DNA from: Physella acuta
Taxonomy: Eukaryota > Mollusca > Gastropoda > Physidae
Length of the DNA stretch: 64,000 nucleotides
Reading direction: 5' to 3'
NCBI RefSeq assembly: GCF_028476545.1
Contig: NW_026731981.1
Location: forward strand, 719,501-783,500
Under the pieces are notes generated by a model. That model made no database searches, was not told where the DNA came from, and saw only the letters and a list, made by a program, of their open reading frames with translations. The position numbers and the translations under genes are program-made. Positions within the stretch are counted from its first letter, which is position 1; the number at the start of each line of letters is the position of its first letter. Below, one piece after another: positions 1 through 12,432 of this stretch.

Positions 1-169
1 AAATAAAGAAAAAAAATATGGTCAGTTTCTATATTTTATGTTCCTATATTGTATTGTAAAATTTTAAAAAATTCATAACGCCCAGTACATTACTTAGAGT
101 ATCAGATAACGGTAGATTCGGTACTGTTGACAGAAAGCAAAAATCCGCATACATCATTTGTAATGATGT

Positions 170-382
170 TAGTTTCCCGTTCTACCACAATGGTACTCCG
201 TGCAGACAAAGTAGAGTTTAGCTGTTTCTCTGACCTCGGCATTTGAAAGGATACTGTGTAAACAATATACCGAGGCTCCTTACGTACATGAGTCAGGTAG
301 CCCAACCTATCAATGGTCAGTAAACTGTTCGACGACTACAGATTTGAACCCTGTGTGGTCTACAGTACAACCACGCTGTGGA
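170..382 (-). mobile_element. tRNA-derived SINE copy (segment duplicate 1)
   Basis: The minus strand has a head with GGGTTCAAATCTG and a body with TGCCGAGGTCAGAGAAACAG, matching the SINE body. It is duplicated at 30930-31140 together with its flanks. Confidence 0.65.
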
Positions 383-410
383 CCCGATCTGAAAGAAAAA
401 GTTGAGACTA

Positions 411-1245
411 CCAACTTATTCGACAAATGTATCAAGTGTCTATCAATGTTGAGGCTACTAACTTATTCGACAAATACAACAAGTGTCTATCAATGTTGAG
501 GTACTAACGTATTCGACAAATGTATCAAGTGTCTATCAATGTTGAGGCTACCAACTTATTCGACAAATGTATCAAGTATCTATCAATGTTGAGGCTACCA
601 ACTTATTCGACAAATGTATCAAGTGTCTATCAATGTTGAGGCTACCAACTTATTCGACAAATATATCAAGTGTCTATCAATGTTGAGGTACTAACGTATT
701 CGACAAATGTATCAAGTGTCTATCAATGTTGAGGCTACCAACTTATTCGACAAATGTATCAAGTATCTATCAATGTTGAGGCTACCAACTTATTCGACAA
801 ATGTATCAAGTGTCTATCAATGTTGAGGCTACCAACTTATTCGACAAATATATCAAGTGTCTATCAATGTTGAGGTACTAACGTATTCGACAAATGTATC
901 AAGTGTCTATCAATGTTGAGGCTACCAACTTATTCGACAAATGTATCAAGTGTCTATCAATGTTGAGGCTACCAACTTTTTCGACAAATGTATCAAGTGT
1001 CTATCAATGTTGAGGCTACCAACTTATTCGACAAATGTATCAAATGGCTCTCAATGTTGAGGCTACCAACTTATTTGACAAATACATCAAGTGTCTATCA
1101 ATGTTGAGGCTACCAACTTATTTGACAAATGTATCAAGTGTCTATCAATGTTGAGGCTACCAACTTTTTCGACAAATGTATCAAGTGTCTATCAATGTTG
1201 AGGCTACCAACTTATTTGACAAATGTATCAAGTGGCTCTCAATGT
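411..1245 (+). repeat. 47 bp minisatellite with 187 bp higher-order period
   Basis: About 17 units of 46-47 bases contain GTGTCTATCAATGTTGAGG and ACTTATTCGACAAATG. A 46-base variant with GGTACTAACG occurs at 500, 687 and 874, exactly 187 bases apart, so four-unit blocks were themselves duplicated. Confidence 0.9.
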
Positions 1246-1374
1246 ATTCAACTGTCTACGTAATCACTTACCTGCTCAAGTTAGTAGCAATAAGAGAGAG
1301 ATGGCTCAGGGACATTTAACTGACGGGGTTTTTTTTTAATCGTCAAAATAGTAATAGTAACTAGTAACAGTAGA

Positions 1375-1610
1375 AAATAGCAGTAGTAAGTAACATATGT
1401 TCGTAACATAAGCAAATATCATAGGCAATTAACATTAGGAAAGTAATATCGACAAATAACATAAGCAAGTAACATGGTAACGTATCTTAGGCAAGAAACA
1501 TAGGCAAGTAGCATTAGGCAAATAGTTGTACCATTTAACAGTGGCAATTAAATATAGGCAAGTAATAAAAGCAAGAAAATAGGTAACACTAAAAGCTAAC
1601 AGTAGCGATT
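1375..1610 (+). repeat. Degraded 13 bp-unit repeat
   Basis: Imperfect AACATAGGCAAGTAAC-type units, corresponding to the left arm of the inverted array at 31605. Confidence 0.65.
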
Positions 1611-1949
1611 AGCTGTGCATATTAACAGACTTTACTTAAATAAATGAAATAATCCCACTAAGAAGTCATCAAGCAGATTATTTTAAAAATGTATTTTATT
1701 AAACGTTGATGCAAATGGTTATAATTAGAAATTGCAGAAATGGTTTCACTAAACCAGGTATCCTATATGATTATAAAAGATGTAGAGGTCCACGAAACAC
1801 ACACCTAAATGCAAACTGTTGACCAACCCAGTTGTTTCGTTAAAAACCTGTTAACTGTCAAAACATTGATGTTGAAAACTTGTTAACTGACAAAACATTG
1901 ATGTTAAAAACCTGTTAACTGACAAAACAATGATGCTCATAAGTTGGCG

Positions 1950-4900
1950 ACTGCAACCAAAATTATCAATATAATGATAGAATTATCAACTCAGGTATCA
2001 TTTAGGCAGCTCCTGTGACTTTTCTGATTCCAAGGTTTGGGTGCTTGGATTTTCATTTAGTTTTCATTTAATTATAATTTAAAAATTTCATTTTTCATAT
2101 GTAATAAATATCGTAAGACTATTTACAATCTACGATTTTAAATATTTAAATTTAAAACACTGTTACTTAAATGATGATTACTGGGATTAACTTCACGAAA
2201 GTTTAGAACTAGTCCACTTGCACGAAAGTAAAATTGTGCGTGTGATGGTGTGAATTATTCTAGCTGAAAGGTAACGTAGTAACTAAATATTCACCCGGGA
2301 TTTAACATGAGCACTTTGTCGGAGATTTTCATACAGTAGGGACACGGTAGGACACTAACTTCTATAACTAAACCGAATCAGGCGCTTCATAGGTACACCG
2401 ACGTAATATGAGCTGGAGCGTCCCAGCCTTCCCTATCAGCACTAAGGTGCCTACATACGTTTTAAAGAGCTCCCTATATTATTGACACGGTGATGACTTG
2501 ACAAAACCGAATAGGGGGAAGATCTCTGCGCTCTGCGGTAGTGTAACCACTGGCGCCCTGATAGCTGAGTGGTCGTCTACCTCGCTATTACATTCAAGTC
2601 GTCGAGATAAGTCTACCTCATTATTACATTAGGGCCATTGGGATGATGTACTTCACTACTACACTCCGTCGTTGAGTTGATCTACCTCACTATTATATTC
2701 AAGCGACAGCAAGGTCAACCTTCGCACCAAAACTTGAAATCCAAGACATATAGAGCTGGATTTGTTGACATTTACACAACTCAATTCAACCCCCCCCCCT
2801 GCACCGGGTAAATGATCCTTGTAAGCTGGGGACTGCAACCAATTATCGATATGCTGATAGAATTACCAACTCAGGTATCCTTTAGGCAGCTCTTGCGACA
2901 CTTCTGGTTCCAAGAGATACAGGTAATATCCTGTGTCTAATGCGCTTGGATTTTCATTAAGGTATTATCCATTGATTTAGTAGAAACTGGTCATATTTAT
3001 TGCATAAGACAGCGCATTCGATAACCGAATCAGACGCGTCAATTGTAGCCCCAATGGTTAAATAACCTGGAACGTTCCGTGCTCTATAATGAGCACTAAG
3101 GTTTATACATTTGTTTTAAAGAGCACACTTTATCATGGACACGGCGGGAAACTACATGTGCTGACTTATCTGAACCAGGGGACGGACCCGGAACCCATGC
3201 GGCAGTAAAAGCGAAGGTTCATAAGAGTGCCCATTGACGAACGAGATACCTGAGTGGTCATAGAGATGATCTACCCCATTATTATATTCTGTTAGTCAAA
3301 ATGATCTACCTCTCCATTACATTTTTTCGTTGAGATGATCTACCACACTATTACACTCACGGCGTCGACATTACCTACCTCACTTTTACGTTCATGTCGT
3401 CGAGATGCTATACCTCACCATTACGCTTAGGTTATCAAAATGATCTACCTTTCTCTTTCGTTAATGCGGTAGTTTGGTCTACCCTTGCCTATTATACTAG
3501 GATCTAAGATATATAGCGCGGATTTATTTACATTTACACATATGAGTACAATACCCCCCCCCCCAAACTTCCGAGGGCAGATGAGGCTTGTAAACTTGGA
3601 AAAGCAACCTATCTAGGTGAGAAAACTCCTAAAAAAACAGGGAGTGGGGCCGCTTAGCCGATAGGATTACCAACTTTGATTTACTTTAGGTTACTTCCGC
3701 GACGCTTCTGATTCCAAGCTTTGGTTAACTTCCTGTCATTTGGGTGCTTGGATTTACATTTAGCTGTCATTCAATGATCTAGTAGACTATGGTCATATTT
3801 ACTTTATTTACCTATTGCTTTCGGATTATTTAAGTTAATATTGAATCTAAGATGAGTACCTAAAATATATTTTTGCCATCTGCAAATATAATAATCTTGT
3901 GCTCTTAAAATTAAGTGAAAAATATCACAGTGTAATAACATAGCCAATAAAAGGATAAAAGAATTAGTGTCTGGAACAGGTTAAAACATTACGGTATAAT
4001 CACATAGGCTGCATATGACAGCTATTTAACACAACTTTGGTCTTTTAAACACAAGCAGTCGTTTGACCCCTTGATGTTGGAAATACAGTTTTAAACAGCT
4101 GTTAGTGTTATGTTAAAGCTGCCGTTTACCCGCAATAACAGATAGCTTATAATAAAATCAATGTGTATCATTTTGTTTCAGAGATGGTCAAGTTACCATT
4201 AAACCACTAAATCAGCAACGCTAATATTAAATCACATTGATTTCCTGATGTTGGTACAACTATGATCTACATCACTATTATATTCAAGCGGTAGTATGGT
4301 CAACCTTCGCACCAAAACTTGAAATCCAAGACATATAGAGCTGGATTTGTTGACATTTACACAACTCCATTCAACCTCCCTCACCTGCCGCGGGAAGATG
4401 AGGCTTGAAGGCTGGGGACTGCAACTCATTTTCGAGATGACGATATAATTACCAACGCAGGTATTCTTTATTCAGCTCCTGCGACACTTCTGATTCCAAG
4501 TGTGTACAAATAATATCATGTGTATTGGGTTTAGGAATTTCATTGAGCTATTTTCGTAATAAAATAAAATTATCTAGATCTGAAAATATATTCAAAATTA
4601 AACTAAAACAACAATTATTTGATGACCTCTCTAATTGACTCATCAAAAAAATTATCATTCATCTATTATATTCTTTTTTTTATCTCATTTTGTATTATAA
4701 CTTTGTAATATTATTTCTTTATTTCAAATTTTAGTGGTATATTACTGCTATGTCGTTACCATGCAATTGCTTTTTTAAAAAGCTGTTATTAAATTGTTGT
4801 TTTATTTGTTTATATTAAAACTGTCAATGTGAAAAAAGGCCTCCGTGCCCACTATTATTTCCGTAATTGAATAAATGAATAAATTAACTAGTAGAAAATG

Positions 4901-5400
4901 GTCATATTTATTAGATTTACGTATTCTGTTTTAAATAAGTGGTGAAACTCGGATGAGTACCTCATCTATATTTGTAATTTCTGTATACATAATAATATTG
5001 TGCTGTTTTACATCAAAGTTATTCACATTGTAACAACAGTAATATCCATAGTTGTTATTGGTTCGTTTGATACAAGGACACGAGCAATAGTAGCAACTTT
5101 AAACTTTATTTACACTTTATACAGTGAAATGATAAATCCATAGTAAATCCATAGTAGAAGAAAAACAACTGGTACAAGTACAATCAGGAATCAAAGTAAC
5201 GTGGTGACATCCTACTACACATTCACAGTCCAAGTACCCCCGTTCACCCCCGCTCTGTATATATAACATCAACGTTATTCTCATATTTAAAATCTCATAT
5301 TGTGAGGGGAAACAGGGATAGAGTATATAAAGATCCACACATTTTATACAATCCAAGAGATATTTTTAAATATTTTATTCGACTTGAATTTTCAAGTCTC
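1950..5400 (+). repeat. R1 block repeat, three partial tandem copies
   Basis: Shared ordered blocks are a TGCTGATTAC...TTAACTTCACGAAAG block, a GACACGG...GGTTATATGACCTGGAGCG block, an array of about 35 bp units with GATCTACCTCACTATTAC, a block ending CAATTCAACCCCCCCC, an ACTCAGGTAT...GCTCCTGCGACAC block, and the hairpin GACTTGAATTTTCAAGTC. The copies begin near 1950, 2995 and 4000. No frame of coding quality is present. Confidence 0.75.
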
Positions 5401-5405
5401 TAGAT

Positions 5406-5612
5406 CAGGGGTCGGCAACCTTTTGAAGCGGAAGAGCCAAAAGTTACAAATTTCAAAATTTCCCTGGTTTTAAAGAGCCACTAACATTTTTTTTATTTCA
5501 AATTTTTATTTTTTTATTAAGATTATTAGTATTTGTTCAAGGAGCTGGAGAGCCGCATCTTGATATCAAAAGAGCCGCATGCGGCTCGCGAGCCGCAGGT
5601 TGCCGACCCCTG
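5406..5612. mobile_element. hAT-type non-autonomous element, 207 bp
   Basis: Terminal inverted repeats CAGGGGTCGGCAACCT and its complement are flanked by the 8 bp target duplication CTCTAGAT (5398-5405 and 5613-5620). Internal GCGGCTCGCGAGCCGC is palindromic. There is no coding capacity. The 8 bp duplication and CAG ends are diagnostic of hAT elements. Confidence 0.9.
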
Positions 5613-5892
5613 CTCTAGATAATTGAGTATTCAATAAGGCCAGAATTGAATAAATAATAAAAAAAATTCCTTAAATGTAGTGAAAATGTTTTAAGAAATA
5701 TATAGTTTACAATAATAATACATAATGTATTAAAATAATTGTAAAATAATGTAAAAGTTTTGATTTTCATTTTATAATAAATATCGTAACACTATTTACA
5801 ATTAACAGTGCGTCGGTTTAATATTAACACCGTATTTTAAGGAACAATTTTTTAATGAAAATTATTGATACTTAAATGCTGATTACGTGTGG

Positions 5893-6014
5893 GGGGTGGG
5901 GGGTGGGGGTGGTGTGTGGTGTGGGGGGGGGGGTTGGTTTTAGTTTAGAGAAAAGAGACAGCACTATCAGCCTAGCGCCCGTTGTACCCTTCCTCAACGG
6001 GCCATTTTTCTCGT
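5893..6014 (+). mobile_element. Truncated 3' part of the 18995-type element inside R1
   Basis: A G-rich tract followed by GTTTAGAGAAAAGAGACAGC, the GCCCGTTG/CAACGGGC hairpin and CATTTTTCTCG. The flanking R1 is cut at TGCTGATTACGTG, where other copies continue to GATTAACTTCAC. Confidence 0.55.
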
Positions 6015-6885
6015 TTTATATATTAGTGTTAAATGTCAAGTCGAATACTCACTACTTAAAGATTATCGTTTATTTTTTAAGAACAACATTCTGAGACCGT
6101 TGCGTTTCTCCTGGCTGTAAACAAACCTGAGAGTTTTTGTTTCTGTTTTTTATTCTCCAAGCCTGGACATTAAGAGAGGTAAGCTGGGAAGAGTATCTAA
6201 AGATACACATATTTTATACAATGCCCGCTATTTACTTATCTACACGTATAATTTGGCACTTGTTCTGTATCTAACTTCTTTATTAGGTTTCAAGCTAATG
6301 AAATACAACTTTATCTAATTTGTATTTTTATGCTGTGTACTAAATGATATTTTTTAATATTTTATTCGACTTGAATTTTCAAGTCTCTAGATAATTGAAT
6401 TTAAAACCACTGTTGTGAAAACATAATTTGCTATGAATCTAGTATAAATGTCTTAAGAAATATATAGTTTTCTTTAATAAAACATAATGTATTAAAATAA
6501 TTGTCAAATAATTTAATTTTTTTATTTTTCATATAAAATAAATACCGTAATTATATTTACAATTTATAGTATGTTTTTTTATAATAACACATTATTTTGG
6601 GGAATATATGTTTTGAATTTAAAATATTGATACTTAAATGCTTATTACATAGATTAACTCCACACAATATTAGTACAAGTACATTCGTACGAAAATAAAA
6701 TTGTGCGCGTGATGGTGTGAAATATTCTGGCTGAAATTTAAAGTTGTAACAAAATATTCACTTGGGATTACACGTGAGTACTATGTCGGACATTGTCCTG
6801 CAGTAGGGACACGGTAGGACTCTACTTTCTATAACTTAACCAAATCAGGCGGGTCAGTCGGTACCCCGACGGTTATGTGATCCGG

Positions 6886-6968
6886 GGCGTACCGGGTTCT
6901 TGAACCAGGGATTCGAACTCGTGACTTCTAAAATAGCGTTCATAAGCTTTACCACCTGATTACACGAT
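6886..6968 (-). mobile_element. tRNA-like SINE head in R1
   Basis: The minus strand carries TAATCAGGTGGTAAAGC and CGAGTTCGAATCCCTGG, in box A/box B arrangement. It interrupts R1 after GGGGCGTACC. It does not fold as a clean functional tRNA by eye. Confidence 0.5.
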
Positions 6969-7139
6969 TCCGTTAGAAGTTTAATCCGAGATTTTAGAAG
7001 CAACGTCTAATCATGATAGGAAGGATGTTTAAAAAATATTTTTTTTAATTATTGTAGCAGTAGGCCTACTGTTGAAAGCAATGTTTAACCGTTAAGGATA
7101 TTAAAAACATTTTAACAATGACAAGGTTCTCTATCAGCT

Positions 7140-7505
7140 GACACAACGTCAATAAAGCATGATAAATGGTATTAAAAGCATGAAACAAGGCCTATAAAGC
7201 ATAATAAATGGTGTATTAAAAGCATGACTTAAGACCTATGTTGAATGACACATGGACTATAAAGCATGGCACATGGACAATAAAGCAAGAAACAGAGTCT
7301 ATAAAGCATGATAAAAGGTATTTAAAGCATGAAACAAGGCTTATAAAGCAAGACACAAGGACTATGAAGCATGGCACATGGTCTATAAAGCATAAAACAT
7401 AGCCTATAAAGCATGACACAAGGCTTATAAAGCATGACCCAAGGCTTTTAAAGCATGACACACGGCTTTTAAAGCATGACCCAATGCTTTTAAAGCATGG
7501 CACAT
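7140..7505 (+). repeat. About 20 bp minisatellite (AAAGCATGACACAAGGC)
   Basis: About 18 imperfect units with TATAAAGCATG or TTTAAAGCATG. Confidence 0.85.
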
Positions 7506-7509
7506 AGCC

Positions 7510-8250
7510 TGTTGGGAGTCTAGTATTGATGTGTCCGAACTGCTTTTTACCTTGACCATGTATAGAATATTTATCGTAAAGCTAACATTACGACTAATTA
7601 TGTTCTTTGATTGGATTCCAAAAACGATTTTAGCAGAAAATACAGAGTCATATTTCTACTACTGTGTATTTCCTAACGTTGAGCCTGTTGAAATATTTTT
7701 CAAAGATCTATGCACAACATTGACTATAAAGATTATTTAAAATGTAGGCCTACTTGAATTAGTGAAATAACATTATTTTAAGAATTGATAATCATTTTTT
7801 TTCCTTTATTGGAATCACGTAATTTTTTTCATCTTCTCTTTTTAGTCTGTTGCCGATTAAAACTTTTCACATATTTCTTTATAATCTTTTATTTCGACTT
7901 TAATTCGAAAGTCTGTTGATATTTAATCTTGAATTCATTAGCAATATCTCACCAAAAGGCACTTTTTATTAAGGTAATTTTATGTAGCACACGGGAGGTG
8001 TTCAAAAGTCGACAAAATATATCTTCTATAATAATGGTAATATCCAACCTTTATTGTAAGCATATTTAAAAGAATATTATAACATTGACAGTCAACTGAT
8101 AATCATTTGATTTTTAACATTGGTTTGCAAGCTTAATCAAAATAATTTTTAAAAAAATAAAAGAGAAAATTATTCTAATTAGCGAGTTATAACATTTAAT
8201 TTCAAAATTTCTTTAATCTCAAGTTCGAATTATTTAAATTACTGATATAA
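7510..8250. other. AT-rich intergenic stretch, no supported gene
   Basis: Flanked by the 20 bp minisatellite and the 3' end of the astacin exon. The one short open frame here (about 69 codons) resembles no family I know. Confidence 0.5.
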
Positions 8251-8252
8251 AT

Positions 8253-8263
8253 TTTATTTTATT
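8253..8263 (-). promoter_or_regulatory. Overlapping AATAAA signals after the astacin exon
   Basis: The minus strand reads AATAAAATAAA about 25 bases beyond the stop. It fits a poly(A) signal, although AT-rich context makes chance occurrence possible. Confidence 0.35.
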
Positions 8264-8284
8264 ATTTAAAAAGTTAACCTCCCC

Positions 8285-9124
8285 TTAAGGTAAAGTCTGC
8301 CAATTACTAAACGAAACATTTGTTTCCACTCCATATTTTTCAAAAACATTTCTCGACGATGGAGCAACAGGCTCCATCAAACATTTCCTAACAGGATCAT
8401 TTTGTGAGCCCTTACACCAGCATGTGCAATCCTTCCCAACAAACGCCGCCTCTGGACATACAGGCTTCATACGACAACCTTCATCACACTTGTACATTAC
8501 ATTCGCCTTTTTGATGTCGTAAAAGCTCAACTGTTCTACTCGTCCAATGATATCTTGATACGCTGGGTTAGTTGTTCGTATGGTGATTTCATCATTGATG
8601 GAAAACGCCTTGCCCCTGTAGTGCATTACACTTAGATAGTCGTAAGGTTCTAAAAGAGGAATAAGCCTTGTGGTTTGTTTTTGAAAATTATTTTGAGTCG
8701 AGTTTTTTTAATTTTTATGAACAATCTCGACATATTTATCTCTATCGGAACGGCTTGTTTCGTGAAAAAATCCTATTAAATGTCCAATTTCATGAAGGAT
8801 AGTTTTATAACTGCAACTTTTGGATAAACATAAACTTTGAAAACCGCCTTGCACACCTATGTGTGAGACACAGACATTTTTCTTTTGCTTGAAGTAAACA
8901 AAGCTGATATCCCTTTTGTTCGCTCGCCTTATCCTAATGCAGGTGTTAGTTTTCCATTCTCGAATGGCCCTGTTGAGTTTACGACGAGTCTCGGTACTAA
9001 ACTGATGCCGCGAGATTTTGTACGGAATTATTTTATTGGGCCAGAGCTGTACGGTGGTTTTAACACCGTATCTTGCCCGTCTCCGTGCATCTGTCTCGGC
9101 GTCTTTTGACAAAGTAAACGTTCT
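8285..9124 (-). pseudogene. Astacin-family (M12A) zinc metalloprotease exon with an in-frame stop
   Basis: The minus strand reads as a nearly complete astacin catalytic domain. Its N-terminal part has LWPNKIIPYKIS, then the zinc site HEIGHLIGFFHE followed by TSRSDRDKYVEIV. After one TAA (8708-8710) the same frame continues with TQNNFQKQ, EPYDYLSVMHY (Met-turn) and LSFYDIKKANVMYKC, then a Cys-rich tail ending in NWQTLP. The family expects about 20 residues between DRD..EIV and YDY..MHY, and the sequence supplies them with only the stop intervening, so an intron is unlikely. An upstream TTATAG at about 9125 could be a splice acceptor; no initiator ATG, signal peptide or propeptide is present here. 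AATAAA on the minus strand lies about 25 bases past the final stop. It is either a recently inactivated gene, a polymorphic allele or a base error. Family confidence is high; functional state is uncertain. Confidence 0.8.
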
Positions 9125-9194
9125 CTATAAGAATTTTTTTTTAAAGTTGTAATAATAAGCTTTTATGTAATAATACACTAAAAAGTAGAAAATA

Positions 9195-9440
9195 AATTAT
9201 ACCCCACTATTTAATGTTTTATTTACAATAGTTACATGACTAAAAACCATTGTCAAGTTTATAGCCAAAGTTTCAGTAAAGTGTTATGGGATAGCGCAGT
9301 CTAGTGGTAAAAAACTAGACTGCAGACCCGACTAAAAATCATCGCGCGCCTATTAAACGTAATGATGCGCTTTTGACGTAGAGCGCCCCCCCCCCCCTCG
9401 TTCCACGTCCAACACGGCCGTGATGACGCGTGTGGATAGA
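9195..9440 (+). repeat. Dispersed repeat with poly-C tract
   Basis: It shares TACATGACTAAAAACCATTG, CGCGCGCC and GATGACGCGTGTGG with the complement of 17940-18110. It includes a tRNA-like GATAGCGCAGTCTAGTGG and a CCCCCCCCCCCC tract. Confidence 0.45.
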
Positions 9441-9449
9441 ACTGAATAC

Positions 9450-10160
9450 TAATTCAGTTTAAATTTTAATAATTCATAAAAAATTAATTAGGCGACCAAT
9501 GAAGTCAAATTGAATGTCACGATCCATTGTCTTCATGTCTTGTTTTTTTTTTTCCAGTTCAATGAATGGTTAATTAGAGTTAGAAAGTTTTTAAGTACAA
9601 ATGTATGATCCCGACAAGAGGGGAGGTGGTGACACTTTAAGGTAAACATGCAAACTTGTAAGGAAAAAAATGTTACACCAGCTTTATTAACAACCGACTA
9701 TAGATAAATATAATTAGATAAAATGTAAACACTTTAAAGGTTTTACTGGAGAGGGGAAGGGGGGGGGGGCGACACCTTGATGTGCCGTACCGGGTGACAC
9801 CAGAGATAGCGACGCCATCGATGCTATGTAACGTACATGTTGTTATTACAGTATTCACATTCACGCTTCTTCGTCGTCTTTTCAATCTCCTTATGGAGCA
9901 TAAGCCATTTACACTATTCTTTCATGCTTAACTTTCTTTTTGTACTTTTTCGTTTCTTTCAGACTCTTTCCAATAAACCGACATTAAAAAATATAAGAGA
10001 TTTTTACAGAAATTTTATTTTTTACCCCAGAAGAATTCACGTGTGTAGCATTCTTGCCAAGATTTTCTGTGAATTGTTTTGATTGTTGTGTTCTGCCGTT
10101 CTCTTGTCCATATGGGATCTATCAATCAGCTCATCGATAGCTTGACCCGTCATCTCATCG
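9450..10160. other. Intergenic stretch, no supported gene
   Basis: AT-rich with a poly-G tract at 9760-9770. Nothing recognisable. Confidence 0.5.
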
Positions 10161-10189
10161 ATTATCTTATCATAGGGTGCAGAGTCCTG

Positions 10190-10442
10190 GGTAGACACAT
10201 AACACAGTCACTTGACACAGGACACAGTCACATGACACAGTCACATGACACATGGCACAGTCACATGACACGGTCACATTACAGTCACATGACACAGTAG
10301 TTTGACACGGTAACATGACACTGTCACATGGCACATTACACACGACACAGTCACATGACACATGACACGCTCACATGACAGGGTCACATGACACGGTCAC
10401 ATGACACGGTCACATGACACGGTCACATGACACAATCACATG
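10190..10442 (+). repeat. Short-unit minisatellite (TCACATGACAC)
   Basis: Imperfect 10-14 base units of CACATGACACAGT and CACATGACACGGT. Confidence 0.85.
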
Positions 10443-10449
10443 ATCCTAG

Positions 10450-11214
10450 TAAAACACAGATAGTCAACGATCCGACAACATTAACCTTGACCTTACTGTA
10501 TGTAGATACTAAAGGGTTTTTCATCTACCACGTTGGGTGGGGTGGGGTGAGGGATGGCTTCGGACATTTGTGCATTTTTGACGATGTGTAACGAAGGGGC
10601 GGGGTCACAATATTATTTTCTAAATAGTATTGTCAGAAACTTGATTTTAGACTTATTCTAAAAACAAAAATTAATTGTAATAAAATATGAACAATATACT
10701 CATGTTGAGAGATATTGTTTTGAAGGAAATTGCTTTTACTCAAAACAAAGAACAATGATATGACCAATATGTTGAAATGTGACGTAATTTTAACATTGCA
10801 TTGGTTGACTACCTTTCAGTTTTGATGTTTACAATGTTGGTGTGGGTGTTTGAGGGGGGGGGGGGGGGGGCTTGAGTTTTTTCTTAAAAGCGCAACGAAA
10901 TCAACATAAATTCTAGGGTCCGAAATATCTTGCTTACGGGGTTGTAAACCACTCATGTCCCTAAATGAACCTGACCATACATGGAACAAAAACCTGTTTA
11001 ATCAATCTACTTCTAATCTCATGAAATCTATACACACGAAACACGACAATATCTACGTGTTGACATTAATCGCAGCTACCCACAAGTTGAACACCAATAT
11101 GTTGTTTCTACATGTAAATACCTTATGCACACAATAGAAATATAACATTGGCGTATTCCCATTGTTATATTTGATGCTTAAGAAAACCGTATTACCATTA
11201 TCAATAGGCGTAAT

Positions 11215-11215
<1 letters not shown>
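10450..11215. other. Intergenic stretch, no supported gene
   Basis: AT-rich with a G run at about 10853-10870. No motif recognised. Confidence 0.5.

Positions 11216-11216
<1 letters not shown>

Positions 11217-11300
<84 letters not shown>
11217..11300. repeat. (TA)n microsatellite
   Basis: About 84 bases of alternating AT. Confidence 0.95.
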
Positions 11301-11302
<2 letters not shown>

Positions 11303-11483
11303 TATAGTTACTATAGTTACGGCACTGTCACTCGCTTCTCATTTTATTGCAACACATGAATCTTATTTTTACCACCATTGCTAACGCCTACTGTATACAC
11401 CAAACCCAAATCGACACCTAACTATGAGATCGCCAACACTGTATGTGCGTGTAACTTGAGTTGGCTACTATGTGCATCATATC

Positions 11484-11691
11484 CAGAGTTTCTTCCAGGC
11501 ATCACTTCGGGGGGGCTAACCCCCCGAAAAATTTTTACAGCCCCCCCCCCCGAACGAAATGAAATTTATATAATTTATATAGAAAATATATACTTTTAAC
11601 AGTGTCCGCCCCCCCGAAGAAAGTCTACCGCCCCCCCCCCCCCGAAAATTTCAAGTGCCCCCCCGGAGAAAAAAGTCTGGAAGAAACACTG
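11484..11691. mobile_element. hAT-type non-autonomous element with poly-C core, 208 bp
   Basis: Ends CAGAGTTTCTTCCAG and CTGGAAGAAACACTG, flanked by the perfect 8 bp duplication ATCATATC (11476-11483 and 11692-11699). The core is several CCCCCC tracts separated by CGAAAATTT-type spacers. Confidence 0.88.
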
Positions 11692-11699
11692 ATCATATC

Positions 11700-12287
11700 A
11701 CTGCACATATAACATTGTGCACCAATAAGTCCTACTTGACAGCGTATATAAACCAATGTGGGTAAAAAAAGAACAACTCACCTCGATAAAGATTAGTATT
11801 TTAATCCTGGCATTTAATAAGTTGCAGCAAAGGGATAAATAATGCATATTGTAAATTAATTTTTTTCATCCACATCTACCTCAATATAAGCCACAATATC
11901 TATCTCACGAGATAAACGAGTTCAAATTTTTTCAAACGATATAAAAATATCTAGTATTTTTCAACAGTTGTATGCAATTTTATTACTTTGGTACCTTTCT
12001 CTTGCAGCTAATTTACAAGGATGGTAAATTGAAATCAAATATTATGCAGGTCTTGACGCTTTTACCACTAAGGTTCCGCTTTAAATAATTTTTTGCCAAT
12101 ACGTCGTCAATCTTATGTAAGATACAAGCGACAAATTTCACAGCTAGTTTAAAAGTAAAGGGGGTGAGAGAGAATTTAACGTAGAAAAAAACAAGTGATT
12201 TTTCTTAAATACCTCAGGGCTGGGACATCACTTGTTGAATTTGAAAACTTCCAGACCGTTAGTTTGATTGTTGGAAAACGTGTGTAG
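11700..12287. other. Intergenic stretch, no supported gene
   Basis: Unremarkable AT-rich sequence between two hAT elements. Confidence 0.5.
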
Positions 12288-12432
12288 CAGAGGCGTAGCG
12301 AAGGGTGGGGGGGGGTAAATATGTCCACGGACATAAGGGGCGCCAAAATAGGATTGAAAAAAAATTAAATGCTCATTTTAGCTGCAGTTTGGAATTATAA
12401 ACATAAAACAATACATGGGAGCGGGGGTGGGG
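12288..12432. mobile_element. Left end of a CAGAGGCGTAGCG-family hAT element running into a minisatellite
   Basis: CAGAGGCGTAGCGAAGGG and the following GGGGCGCCAAAAT and TTTTAGCTGCA segments match the 42896 element, but the sequence then passes into a 42 bp tandem array and no matching right end is found. Confidence 0.65.

Larger units (their letters stand above)
60..1620 (+). repeat. Duplicated segment, partner of 30780-32340
   Basis: The order SINE (minus), 47 bp minisatellite, then 13 bp-unit sequence with GGCAAGTAACAT is the same at 30780-32340. The unique-looking stretch CGGTAGATTCGGTACTGTTG and following bases match closely. Confidence 0.75.
5620..7000 (+). repeat. R1 block repeat copy with insertions
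   Basis: R1 continues from the hAT site at 5620 (AATTGAGTATTC) and restarts near 6180. It contains the 5893 composite fragment and the 6886 tRNA-like head. The GACTTGAATTTTCAAGTC hairpin recurs at 6369. Confidence 0.65.

Noticed and set aside
411-1245. A CRISPR-like direct repeat array
   Set aside because: Units are contiguous with no unique spacers and are too variable; the context is eukaryotic.
7216-7503. 95-codon minus frame with FKSxxSCF-like repeats
   Set aside because: Shadow of a 20 bp minisatellite; no domain and no gene context.
8885-9109. 74-codon plus-strand frame
   Set aside because: Antisense to the astacin exon, which has strong family motifs.
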